Assembly (NCBI GenBank): GCA_005223375.1
Contig: RXOD01003895.1
Span: 1 to 39,070 of the forward strand
Length of the DNA: 39,070 bases
Reading direction: 5' to 3'
Source of the DNA: Amoebophrya sp. AT5.2
Taxonomy: Eukaryota > Sar > Dinophyceae > Syndiniales > Amoebophryaceae
Below, in pieces: positions 7,914 through 17,888 of the stretch (its first letter is position 1; the number at the start of each line of letters is the position of its first letter). The position numbers were made by a program, and so were the translations under genes. A model generated the notes under the pieces. The model saw only the letters and a program-made list of their open reading frames with translations, searched no databases and was not told the DNA's origin.

Positions 7914-10900
7914 TTATGCGCCCCTGTTGTTCCCGCCGTCGTGGTAATTCTGGGCGAAAAAACCTCCGCTCTGCAGCAGCTCGCTAGGCGTGCCGAATTC
8001 CGCTACGGAGCCGTTTTCCATCACGAGGACCTTGTCGCAGCGCGACAATGTGTCCAAGCGGTGCGCGATCAGCAATACGGTGTGCTGCCGCAGCACCGTT
8101 CTCAGCAGCTCCGTAATTCTTGCGTCCGTCGCGTAGTCGAGGTTTGAGCTGGGCTCGTCCAAAATCACGATCTGCGCCTCGCCGCGGCGCAGGAGCATCC
8201 GAGCAAAAGCAATCAGCTGGCCCTCACCGGCAGAGAGGTTCGCACCGTGCGCCGACATTTTCGTGTCGAGCGTGATATGGCTTTGATTTGCACTAGCGGT
8301 CGTCGCACCGCTATTTTTCGGCCCTGGTGTTCCCGCTGGCTTTATCTCGGCGGATCCCGTTGTCGTAGTGCTGCTCTCGTTCTCTACGGCCGGTGGCTTG
8401 GGTGCGGTTTCTGATGTGATGCGTCCAGTTTCCTCCGTCCCCCCGAAAGCTTGCGCGAACGCAGACTCCACTTCTTCGTTCGAAAATTCCCCAAACGGGT
8501 CCAGATTTTCGCGCACCGTCCCTTCCATCAAAAAGGGTTTCTGCGGCACCATAAAAAGGTTTCTGCGCAAATGGTACAGCGGTAAGGCGCCCGCTTCATA
8601 CGACCCGATCCTTATCCTTCCTTGTTCCAACTCCACAAACCGAAACAGCATGGCGCAGATGCTGCTCTTGCCCGCGCCAGTTTTGCCGCAGATTCCCACG
8701 TGCTCGCCCTGGCGGATCGTCAAAGTGAAATCTTTTATCGCGAGTGGAAAGTTCTCAGCGTACCGCAGGGCGCATCCCTGGAAACGGAGTTTGCTAGTAG
8801 CTGCACGTCTGTTGGCTTTCCCGTAGTCCCGCAGGAGCGCTGGAAACAATGACGGGATGATTTCTTCGGAATTGCTGTCCTTACTCCGGCTGCGGGTTCG
8901 TTTTCTCGCGTCCATCGAATGATCCCCCGTTGGCGCTGCACCGACGACCACGATTTCTTCATCTGCCGGCGAATCATCATTGTCGTCATCTTTTGCTTTC
9001 GACGCAAGGTTCGCCGAAACTCCTTCTCCATCCTCTTCCCCCGTGTCCATCATGTACGATTTCCGCGATGGTGGCGCGGCAGAGCCGTCTTCAACGCCCT
9101 GCTTTCTTGCCATCGGCTTCCACCCTCCACCCTTCAACATCCGCATTTCCCGAGCCCTCCGGAACTCCGCGATCGGCTCTTCCTGCAGCGTTTCCTGCAG
9201 CCGGAAGACCCGTTCCACCTGCATCAGGCCGAGGCTCACGATGAACCAAAACTGCGCCATGAGATTGTAGATGAACGGGAGCATGAAGCAGTACCCGACC
9301 AGCAGGCCGATCCGGGCGCGCGGAATTTCGTCCTTCTGGTCGAATGCGAGTAGCACCATGCTGCTCGCAACGATCCCTGCGAGCAGGTAGCAGAGCAGGT
9401 TGCTGAAAAAGGTGATTTTCTGCGAGGAGTACCAGCACGAAAGGTACAGGTCGGTTTTTCGGCAGTGCTTCTCGAGGAAGAATTTCTCCAGTCCCATCAC
9501 GCGGCTCAAAGAAGCGCCCTCGACGGCCTCCGCGATGTTCGCGAGCACAGGGGTCAGAGCGAGAGAACACAGCCGCTTTGTGTCGCGGACGCCCCAAAGC
9601 ACAATTTGCACCAGGAACCAGTAGCAGGCGCCGACGACAGCTATGATGGGAAGAGTGAGTGGCACTACGAACACCATCAGCGCCAGCACCGTAAAACCGA
9701 GGCCGCAAAACTGCATCCAGACCTCCGCGATAGTGGAAAACTGAATGTCAACGCCGTTCAAGTCGGTCGATAGCGGCCCGAAGACGCGGCCGCTGCTGCT
9801 TTCGTCGAAGTAGAGTAGTGGGGCGCCAAGAACGCGCACAACACTCAGGTCGTGCATGGCACGGCCGGCGCGGGCAGCGCCGCGGAAGTACAGCAGACCA
9901 AGAAAAGACGAGAAAACGGCGAAGCCGATGGCACAGAAAAAATACAGGTTGAAGTAGGTGTCGTCGAAGGTGCGGACTTCTTCCGACGCTTCGATTGTCG
10001 CGGAAGCGTTCTCGGTGCTTCCCCGCCGAACCCATTCCGCGAGCGCAAGCTCGGACGTCGCGAAAACTCCATACGATCCAAAGAACAGCACGACAAGGCC
10101 GCTGAAGTTTGTTGCGCCGAACAAAGCGAAGTACTGGGAGACGTACGACCTCCCGGTCCCGACAGCCTTTTCTTCGTTCTTCAAAAACTTCTGCGAATGC
10201 TGTAGTGAACCTCCCTTCTTCGCCTCCGCCAATTGCTGGTCGTCTGTCATTTCGCTCTCTCGGCTGCGACTGGCATGGCGGTTGGCGATGACATCACTTA
10301 GCATGGCGTCGGTGCCCTGCTCGGAGGAGTAGGCCGTGTTATCCGTCACGCGGCTGATATCTCGCTGGAGATTTACGTCGAGAAAGTCGGGGATAGAATG
10401 ACGCCGCTTTTTCATGCCACTGGCCGCTGGAGAAAGTCCGTCTGCGTCCGTTACTTCTTGCTCCGGAAGCTCGACAGATTGATGCTGTGGGTCCGCGTCT
10501 TTCGTTACGAGCCTCACGTCGGCTACTTCTGCTGCTGCACCTGCTACTGACCCGAAAGTATCACCGTTTAGCTTCGGCGCACTGACGACGCTGTCCCTCA
10601 GCTTTCCTTTTTCGAAGCAGAGCAGCAGATCCGCACGTTCAAGCAGCGCTTCTTGATTCATGGAGAGGAGGACAAGCCGCCGCGTTCCTTCCTCATCCGC
10701 GCTGTCTGCGTACGCTCTCAAATTTTCAAAAATCGCCAAACCCGTGCTGTGGTCGACCGCCGCGAGAGGATCGTCCGCAACCAAGATTTCCGGTTCTCCG
10801 GCCCAGGCGCGCGCGAGGTTCAACCGTTGCTGCTGACCACCGGACAGAGTGACACCGCCCTCGCCGATCTCCGTGGTAAGGAAGAGCTCCTGAGCGCTAG

Positions 10901-12913
10901 AGGTAGTTGTAGGCTTTGGCCCCGCGGCCGGGTTCTCCTGATCGTGGTCAGCCGGCGCTAATGCATTCATGTTTTCGCGTTCCCGTTCCTCTCCCGCCAC
11001 CTCCAGCTGTGCGCGACTTAACGCAATGCGGACTTGGTCCTGGGTCAGCTGCATTCGGCCCATGCGTACGTTCTCTTCGATCGTTCCGCTAATCACGAAG
11101 ACACGCTGCGGGCAGTAGCCGACGCGAGCAACGTTCGCGTTTCCCTCCTGCGTGAAGTAAACCCGTCCGCTGCTCGGTGTTTGCTCGCCGAGTAACGTGT
11201 GGAGGAACACCGATTTTCCCGCCCCGACCGCACCGGAAATCGCAACCAGCTTGCCCGCAAGCAACCGCGGCACCGAAACGTTATCCAGAGCAGTTATGCT
11301 CGTGCTCACGTCTACTAACGCATTACCGGCTCCGGCTGCAGTCGCATCATCGGACTCGGCGGTGGTTTGCTTTCGCGCCAAGCTTACCGAGAGCCCGTCA
11401 ACGCTACCAAGAAGATGTGGTGCGTCTTCCGAGCCGGTACCGTCTGGCTGCTCGACAGGATTTTCTCTGTACTCCGAACGCTCCGGTAGGCGCAGGTACT
11501 TCTCAACGCGGCGCATGCTTTCGAAAAGCACCGCCACGTTCATGAGATTGATCGGAATGAGAACGATCGACGGCCTGAGCCCCTGCAAGGCAGCCAGAAC
11601 CGGAAACACCAACTCCACGGTCAGCGGCCCGCCGTACGTATCACTGCTCGAAGGAGCGGCTGCGTCTGGATTATCGTACCAGTACGAGTACACTGTAAGT
11701 GCGAAAACCGACGCCAGCACCGGCACCGAGCGGCCCAGGTTCGAGCCCAACACCTTGAACTGGTGCCAGCTCTCGATCGCCCGCGTTTCCTGCTGCCGGA
11801 GCTTCTGGAGCTTTTCGAAGTAGCGTCCCTCCCAGCACGCGTACTTGACGCCGCGGATGTTCGCGAGAATCTCCCGCAACGTGGCGAGCCGACCGCTGGC
11901 GTGCGCAACCGCCTGTCTCTCGAACTTGCGCGACTGCAGCAAGCGGCGGGCCGACATAAGAATCGTGACCACGATGAACAGCATCGTCAACGCACCGACC
12001 GGGCCCAAGAGGACAATCAAGTAGATGCAGCCGAAGATGAGCGAGATCACGTTACTTGGAAGCCACCCGGACACAAGCGCGACCAAGTTCGCCTTCCCGA
12101 AGATCTCAACGGCGATCAGTGTGCTCGCTTCCGCAACTTTGTTCGTCACGGCGGGCGAAGAGGAAGTTGGAGTTTGGGTTTGCTTCTCCTTCTTATGATC
12201 GGCGCTCGCTTTTTTTTCTGTTTCTTCGTCTGCGTCGGGGTCGATTTTCTGCACCTTGTGCAGGACTAGCGTCGCGAGCATGCCCTGCAATCTGGTCCAA
12301 AATTGGCCAGCGAGGGTCTCCTGCCCGTGCAGCCAGCAGAAGCCTTCGGTTATGATAGGCCCCATCACGGCGAAGACAATGAGGTGGAGTCGCGGCTCCG
12401 CAGAGTGAATCTCCCGCAGCACAAAGCGGACGGCCTCCGGCCGGAAGATCGTGAGTGTGAACGCCTGCAGAACGCCCCACAAGAGGCCCCGCAGTAGCAA
12501 CCTCCGATTCAGCGTCCACACAGTCCACGGAACGCTGCCGCCTGGTAGATTGATTGGTGTTGAGGATGCAAAAGATCAGGACGTACATTCGTTCTCGTGC
12601 TGCCCGCCCCTGCGTTGCTGGACATGGACTGGAACAGAAACTAAAACAGCAGAGAAGGCATGATCAACAGTCCAGAATCATGACAAGTACCGTTCCTTTC
12701 CAGGACTGGCAGGGCTGCGTCGAGAAGGCGTCTGCATGTGTTTGCGTCGGGGATGGGATCAATATCCTCGAAGCCTAGGTTCTGCACCCGGTAGTTCTTC
12801 CAAATAAGCGGAGCTACGTCCGCCAAAAACAAAGCGTTCCAGAATCTGCACACAAGGCTTCGCGATTTGCCCCTCGGACCCTCGGGAAGCTCAAGCTGGC
12901 TCCCACTTTTCAT
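7914..12913 (-). CDS. ABC transporter, ABCC (MRP) subfamily, 1616 aa
   Basis: Full transporter, probably exporting organic anions or glutathione conjugates across a plasma or vacuolar membrane. Exon 1 is 12691-12913, exon 2 is 7914-12541; intron 149 nt, phase 1, donor GTACTT. Exon 1 gives the MRP-type lead-in (FWNALFLADVAPLIWKNYRV). The order is short N-terminus, TMD1 with a Lys/Thr-rich insert, NBD1, acidic linker, TMD2, NBD2. NBD1: Walker A GAVGAGKS (about residue 513), signature LSGGQQQ (about 638), Walker B ILVADDP with the MRP-typical Asp for Glu. Where the switch histidine is expected (about 703) it reads LLSMNQ, without His. NBD2: Walker A GKTGAGKS (about 1360), signature LSAGEGQ, Walker B VILDEP and LIAHRLD. 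The extra N-terminal membrane domain of long MRPs is absent, so this is a short-type ABCC with one degenerate ATP site. Confidence 0.95.
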
Positions 12914-13814
12914 CGTTATTCTCTGCGTGTTCGTGTGGGCTCTTTGTTTGTGCTGGCCATCACTTATGCAACTCGAGGATTCATGAGTGCTTATGCGGGA
13001 AAAGCACAAGAGTCATTGAAGACCTCCTATCGATCGTTGAAATTTTTGGAAGCCACTGGTAAAAATCGGAGTCAAGGTCAACAAAGAAAGCTTTGAGTAG
13101 AGAAAAAGAGGAGGTAAAACAAAGTACTACTTGAAGACATAGACAATGATGGGTTACTACCGACTCGCAAGGCATCATCAAAATCTGACCGTAAGTAAGT
13201 ATGTGGGCCTGGGGGGGATGAAAACGCCACGTAGCGAATGAAAAGAAGTTGTCACGTTGCATGTTACTGGAGGCTTCAGAATCAGAGACAGCATAGGACG
13301 TTGCAACGACAGGACTCAGTCACGCTCCCAAATTAATTACTTGCAGGTACAAGCATGTGAGTCATCCGCGCCGCGACGTTCGATGTCGGCGTCTGACTGT
13401 GACTTTATCAACGAAAGGCATAGTGGGGCTTGGTGACTGTCGAGGCCAGCTTTGTGATGGCGGCTCATGATTTCGAGGCGCAATTCCGCGGAAAGCAATT
13501 CATTTTCATTGTGTACGGCGCTCTCATGCACGCAAAAAGAAAAACTGTAGTGCATTTTTCCGGCGCAGTGTACTTTATCATTTCATTTTCACTCTGATTC
13601 TAGCTCGCTCCTAGCCCTAGGTTGTAGTCCTAGTCGTGTATGGTGAAATGATTTACTCAGAACTGAAAAAACAAGTATAGAGGAACGAAGAAGTAGCAGA
13701 AAAAGCAACAAAAAAGCCGACGAAAGGCAAGTGTAAACTCTCAAATCGCCTACGTCGGAAACAAGGACAGCAGAAGAAGAACGAAGACGAAAACGAATAC
13801 ACTACAAGTACAAC
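12914..13814. other. Spacer upstream of ABC transporter
   Basis: 901 bp. It holds the transporter promoter and the 3' region of the gene at 13815. Apart from the small ORF at 13337-13555 I see no exon, RNA gene or repeat. Confidence 0.35.
13337..13555 (-). CDS. Small hypothetical ORF, 72 aa
   Basis: ATG at 13555, TAA at the end. Codon positions favour purine-N-pyrimidine for most of the length, and the peptide is acidic and polar (NENELLSAELRLEIMSRHHK, SQSDADIERRGADDS). No recognised domain. A possible GTAATT donor overlaps the stop, so it could be the first exon of something longer; no matching acceptor was found downstream. It may be chance. Confidence 0.25.
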   Translation of the reverse strand: MHYSFSFCVHESAVHNENELLSAELRLEIMSRHHKAGLDSHQAPLCLSLIKSQSDADIERRGADDSHACTCK

Positions 13815-16580
13815 TCATAATGTTACTACCAACACCACAAGTATTCCCACCACTGGCACGAGGATCAGGAACGCCAGCGGCTTCCAAATTTCTACGAGTA
13901 ATGACCACAAATCCGCCACGAAGAGTAGCAATAAAAACATGATCAGCCACCACACCGCTAGCAAAATGACTTCCGGCTTCTGCACTTGCCGCAGGAAGTA
14001 CTCGAGAAACGTCTTTTTCCTCCGCCGAGTAGTTGGAGAGCGGTTTCCACCAGCTGCACCAGTGCCCTGCAGGTCTGCTCCGCTGCCCATTCGCGACCTG
14101 GCCCGCAGCGTAGTCTCTCCTCTTGCGACGAGCCCCGGATCGCCGATGAAGTTCCCGTTGTTGTCGTACAGGAGGGAGGAAAACGGCCCTGGTCCCCGAT
14201 TGAAGTTTGCCCGATTCAGTGCCCGCGCCCTGCTATTCCCTATCATCATGTCGACACTCATCTCCTGCAGAAGGGGCGCCTGTTCTCCCACTTGCAGCTG
14301 CAGTTCTTCTTCCTGCGGTTGTATCTGATCGTTGTAGTTCCCGTAGAAATTATCCGCCCCGTGAGCATACGGCGGTGTCGTGGGGCTGATCGGACGCGAC
14401 ACGTCGGTCGTGGTGAATCCCGGGACGCTTCCGGAAGCTGGCGACGGGCTTGACGACGTCGGCGCGGAGGCTGATCGAAGTGCCGCGCTGTCGTCGAGCG
14501 CTGGCGGGCGCTGCTGCGTTTTCTGTGTCGCAACGGCCTGCTGGTTTTGTTGGGGCCGTGGCGGCTCGCGCGGTTTCGGTATGTTGGCTGCGGCAAGCAC
14601 TTCCCGCGCCTGCTGCTGGTTCTCCCGGAAGATGTAGGACGGAAGCCGCGGCCCCTTGGGAAACGGCGCGAGCCCTTGCCCTGGAGACGAGGATGGATTT
14701 ATAGTCGGCGAGCTGGATGCCACTTGTCCTCTTTGCTTTGCAGTGGCCGGCTCCGCTTCCTGTAAAGAACCCTCGGAAGTGGCAGGAAGTGCTCCTTCCG
14801 CTCTGCCCAACGTCGGCACACCGAGATCGGGCCCTGTGGCGACCGCGCTGCCGCTGCCTTTCATCACGATGCCACTATCCCTGGCCGGCAAACCTGATGG
14901 GCCTCCCCCGCCCATACTCGCATTCTGCACGAAAGAGGCGCCACGGCCACCCCCGATCGCGCTTCCGTCTGACGGCAAATTTTCGAAATCCACGACGCCA
15001 GAAAAAGCAGCACTCCCGTCCGTCGCGCGTGCGGCCATCTCGCTCATAGACTGTTTTTCGAACGTCCCTGGCATAAACGTGAACGAATTGCTCAACGGCG
15101 ACGCTGGTGACTCCGAGCCCTTGCTTCCGAACCTCGCCGTGCCCGTCTGTTTCGGTTCTGGTTCCAAAAGACGACCAACACTTTCCCTCGTCTCAAAACT
15201 TTCATCGCGGCCCACTTGATTGCCGCGCGGCGCCGACGCTTTGCTATGGCGATCCGACCCAGTGCTGCGGTGTGTGTGCCGCACGTTCTTGTCCAACTCT
15301 TCGGGGTCCGGAGGGTTCACGATCATCCCTTTTATGATCACCGACGGTCCTCCGCCGCGAGGCGGCAGCTCCATCTGCTCCGGCACATCATCATCCTCTT
15401 CGTCATCGCTCGGCGCCCGCAGCAACCGCGTGACGCCCGAAGCTGAAGTAGTTTTTACAGCCGATTGGCCAGAATCTTCGCCTTGTTGGTCCGCAGAAAA
15501 AGACGGGCCTCTTGCTTCCGGAGGCAACACCGACACCGAAGATCGCGCCGAGACTTCCTCAAGTTGGTCATAGGTGGCACCCTGCTCGTCTTCCACCACA
15601 ATCGTTCCCCCGGGGATGAAGTACTCCCCCGTACGCTCTTCTGTGGAAGCGCTTGCCGGCCCACTACCAGTTCCTCCCCGGGTACTTCTACCGGTCGACG
15701 ATATAATCGGCGGCGCACCAGGCCGCGCCGGCCCCCGTCCATTTTTGTTCGCCCCGCCGGCAGACCCTTCGCCTGCTCTCGCCGTCACACCCGCACCCGC
15801 CTGGCCCGAAATCTGGTTCCCTGGCCCGACCTTGTCCAGCACTTCTTGGGCGCGAGCCATGATTACTGCGGAGTCCATTTGCCGGGTCGGCGCCGTCAGC
15901 CGCAGCGACGATCCTAGTTCCTCCGTCGTACCCTCTCTGGCTAACAGGGATACCGTTCTGTTGCCGGCACCTCCGGACAGGAGGGGATTCGCGCCGGTGG
16001 CCAGCAAAGTCTCCGTTTCATCCACCAGCCGGTCCAGCATCAAGTGCAGACGTTTTTCCGCGAGCGCACTGTCCTCGTCGTCCTCATCCTGGAGTCCGCT
16101 TGCGGAACTGGTGCGCGCTTCTTCTGGTCCAAGTCTGGCAGCTCGAAGAAACGTGAGATCGCGAAAGTCAACCTCCGTGTCGTGCGGAGACTTTCCGTCG
16201 TCCATGTTAATGGACGCGATATTTGTTCCTCGGCGGATGTCTTCGTCTGCTTCGGAGAAGTATGGGTCTTCCGGGGGCCCTTGGAGGTCGTGTGGGCCCT
16301 GGAGTTGTTCCCGCAGCAGCGAGTCGCGCGACGGTTGCAGCAGTCGATCCTCGGACTCGTTCTTGTGGGCCTCGTCCTCTACTTCCGGCGGTCGGGCGCT
16401 CCAACGCTCCAGATTGTCGAACCCGACGTCGTCTAACGCCCGCTGCAGGTTGTTCGTAGGACTCGAAGCGCTGGCTCCGTACAGCCCGTCGGGGGGCGGG
16501 GCGCGGATAGAAAGTAGACCCGGTCGCCGCGCCCGGCTGGATAAGGTTGCCCCAGAAGCCGATCCTCCCGGTCCACTCAT
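13815..16580 (-). CDS. Large disordered protein with C-terminal two-helix membrane module (paralogue A), 921 aa
   Basis: Single exon; ATG at 16580 with an in-frame TAG immediately upstream, stop TGA at 13817-13815. About 850 residues are disordered, rich in Gly, Ser, Pro, Asp and Glu with no predicted domain. Near the end come an acidic dileucine-like motif (EQAPLLQE), the segment FSSLLYDNNGNFIG, a basic patch RRRKK, then two hydrophobic helices (LLAVWWLIMFLLLLFVADLW and LAFLILVPVVGILVVLVV) separated by IWKP, ending VVTL at the stop. The last 70 residues match paralogue B at 22108-23214 in 55 positions. The expected topology is a large cytosolic domain anchored by a C-terminal hairpin, possibly in endolysosomal or secretory membranes because of the dileucine. 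Function unknown. Confidence 0.78.
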   Translation of the reverse strand: MSGPGGSASGATLSSRARRPGLLSIRAPPPDGLYGASASSPTNNLQRALDDVGFDNLERWSARPPEVEDEAHKNESEDRLLQPSRDSLLREQLQGPHDLQGPPEDPYFSEADEDIRRGTNIASINMDDGKSPHDTEVDFRDLTFLRAARLGPEEARTSSASGLQDEDDEDSALAEKRLHLMLDRLVDETETLLATGANPLLSGGAGNRTVSLLAREGTTEELGSSLRLTAPTRQMDSAVIMARAQEVLDKVGPGNQISGQAGAGVTARAGEGSAGGANKNGRGPARPGAPPIISSTGRSTRGGTGSGPASASTEERTGEYFIPGGTIVVEDEQGATYDQLEEVSARSSVSVLPPEARGPSFSADQQGEDSGQSAVKTTSASGVTRLLRAPSDDEEDDDVPEQMELPPRGGGPSVIIKGMIVNPPDPEELDKNVRHTHRSTGSDRHSKASAPRGNQVGRDESFETRESVGRLLEPEPKQTGTARFGSKGSESPASPLSNSFTFMPGTFEKQSMSEMAARATDGSAAFSGVVDFENLPSDGSAIGGGRGASFVQNASMGGGGPSGLPARDSGIVMKGSGSAVATGPDLGVPTLGRAEGALPATSEGSLQEAEPATAKQRGQVASSSPTINPSSSPGQGLAPFPKGPRLPSYIFRENQQQAREVLAAANIPKPREPPRPQQNQQAVATQKTQQRPPALDDSAALRSASAPTSSSPSPASGSVPGFTTTDVSRPISPTTPPYAHGADNFYGNYNDQIQPQEEELQLQVGEQAPLLQEMSVDMMIGNSRARALNRANFNRGPGPFSSLLYDNNGNFIGDPGLVARGETTLRARSRMGSGADLQGTGAAGGNRSPTTRRRKKTFLEYFLRQVQKPEVILLAVWWLIMFLLLLFVADLWSLLVEIWKPLAFLILVPVVGILVVLVVTL

Positions 16581-17888
16581 CTACCCGTGGATGCCTCGCG
16601 TCCTCGGTAAAAGTATGCTTTCCACCACCAAACTTCTTGGGCGGGATATGCAACTCGTTCTCATGTAAGTAGCTGTCGATGCCATCGAAAACTAGCGCTC
16701 CTAGCTGCACAACCGGTTCCTTGTCCTTGTTGCAGCGGGACCGCCAACCGAAAATTTCTGACTCCGTTTCTGCTCAAGGTCTTGTTACAGAAAAATATAG
16801 GGATAGCGAAAGGGGACAAATCGATCCGGCAGTGAATTGATTCGATTCCGCACCGGCTTAGTTCACAACATACAGCTGATGTTAAAAGTAAAATAAAATG
16901 ACGTGACTTAACGCAAATGCTTCAGTAGCAGTGACAGATGTACTCACCCATACCCTGCAAAGACTCGCAATCAATACGACAATAGAAAGCATAAAAGTAA
17001 AACCGCTGACATCTTCTACTAAATGTACTTAAGCACCAATATCGGAACTCCAACACCAAGCCACGGAATCATCCACAATCACGGAGGAAATAGTCAAATC
17101 CAAACGGCACCACACACGAAACGACACCAAGCCTGCTTTTTGGAGGAAGTCTGAACAAAAATTAAACGGATGCGCGGGTTGATGCAAACTTGACACGACA
17201 AAGATGACGAAGTGAAGTGATACGGACCAGCAATGTGTGTATGGACAAAGATAGCCATGAACCGGGACAAACAGAATGGGCCGCTTCGAATGAGTTTCTC
17301 GCGACTACAAGAACAGTCAACACGAAGAGATACCAACCAACGCAATGTCTCAGTCGATCATCCGCCACAAGATTTTCGACGTTTGTTTTTCAGTTACCGT
17401 ACCCTCGCAAAATTGAAAATTCATTGTGTTCACCGTCCTGAAAATGAAAAATCAAAAACGCGTTCCTTTGTTCTCCATGCTGTGTGGTGCGTGTCCGCTG
17501 AAATAAATAAAATCGAAATTCCTGCTAATATTACTGGCTCGGGCGTCTGCCTCGGGCTCGGGCTCTGTTCTGTCTAGTAGTACGCTCTGGTCATTAATTT
17601 GGTTACAACATCAACTTTGATTTTCGGATCCTTAAAGCATAAACCATAATCAGGAGCTGGAGCTGGAGCAGAAGCTGTATTATACAGACTCAAATGACAT
17701 GTAATGTAAATTCAGATGTAGCAATCCACCCCGCACCCTATTCCTACCCTCGTCTTCCGTTGAGCTTCAGATTGCGACGCAAAAGACTTTTCTAATCTCC
17801 TCATCTTAGCGCAACAATCTATACGTCAGAATGAGCATCGTCGTGATGAGTGATCCCCCACGCATCTAGTATCGACTCCCTGAGCAAC
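16581..17888. other. AT-rich spacer between paralogue A and the secreted gene
   Basis: About 1.3 kb. A plus-strand ORF from ATG 17241 to 17441 has coding-like codons, but no other support. Short simple repeats occur: ctcggg units around 17540-17570 and ggagct units near 17655-17670. No RNA gene seen. Confidence 0.3.

Noticed and set aside
16207..16710. Alternative N-terminus for paralogue A in another frame upstream of 16580
   Set aside because: An in-frame TAG lies directly before the ATG at 16580 and no phase-matching splice joins the upstream frame.
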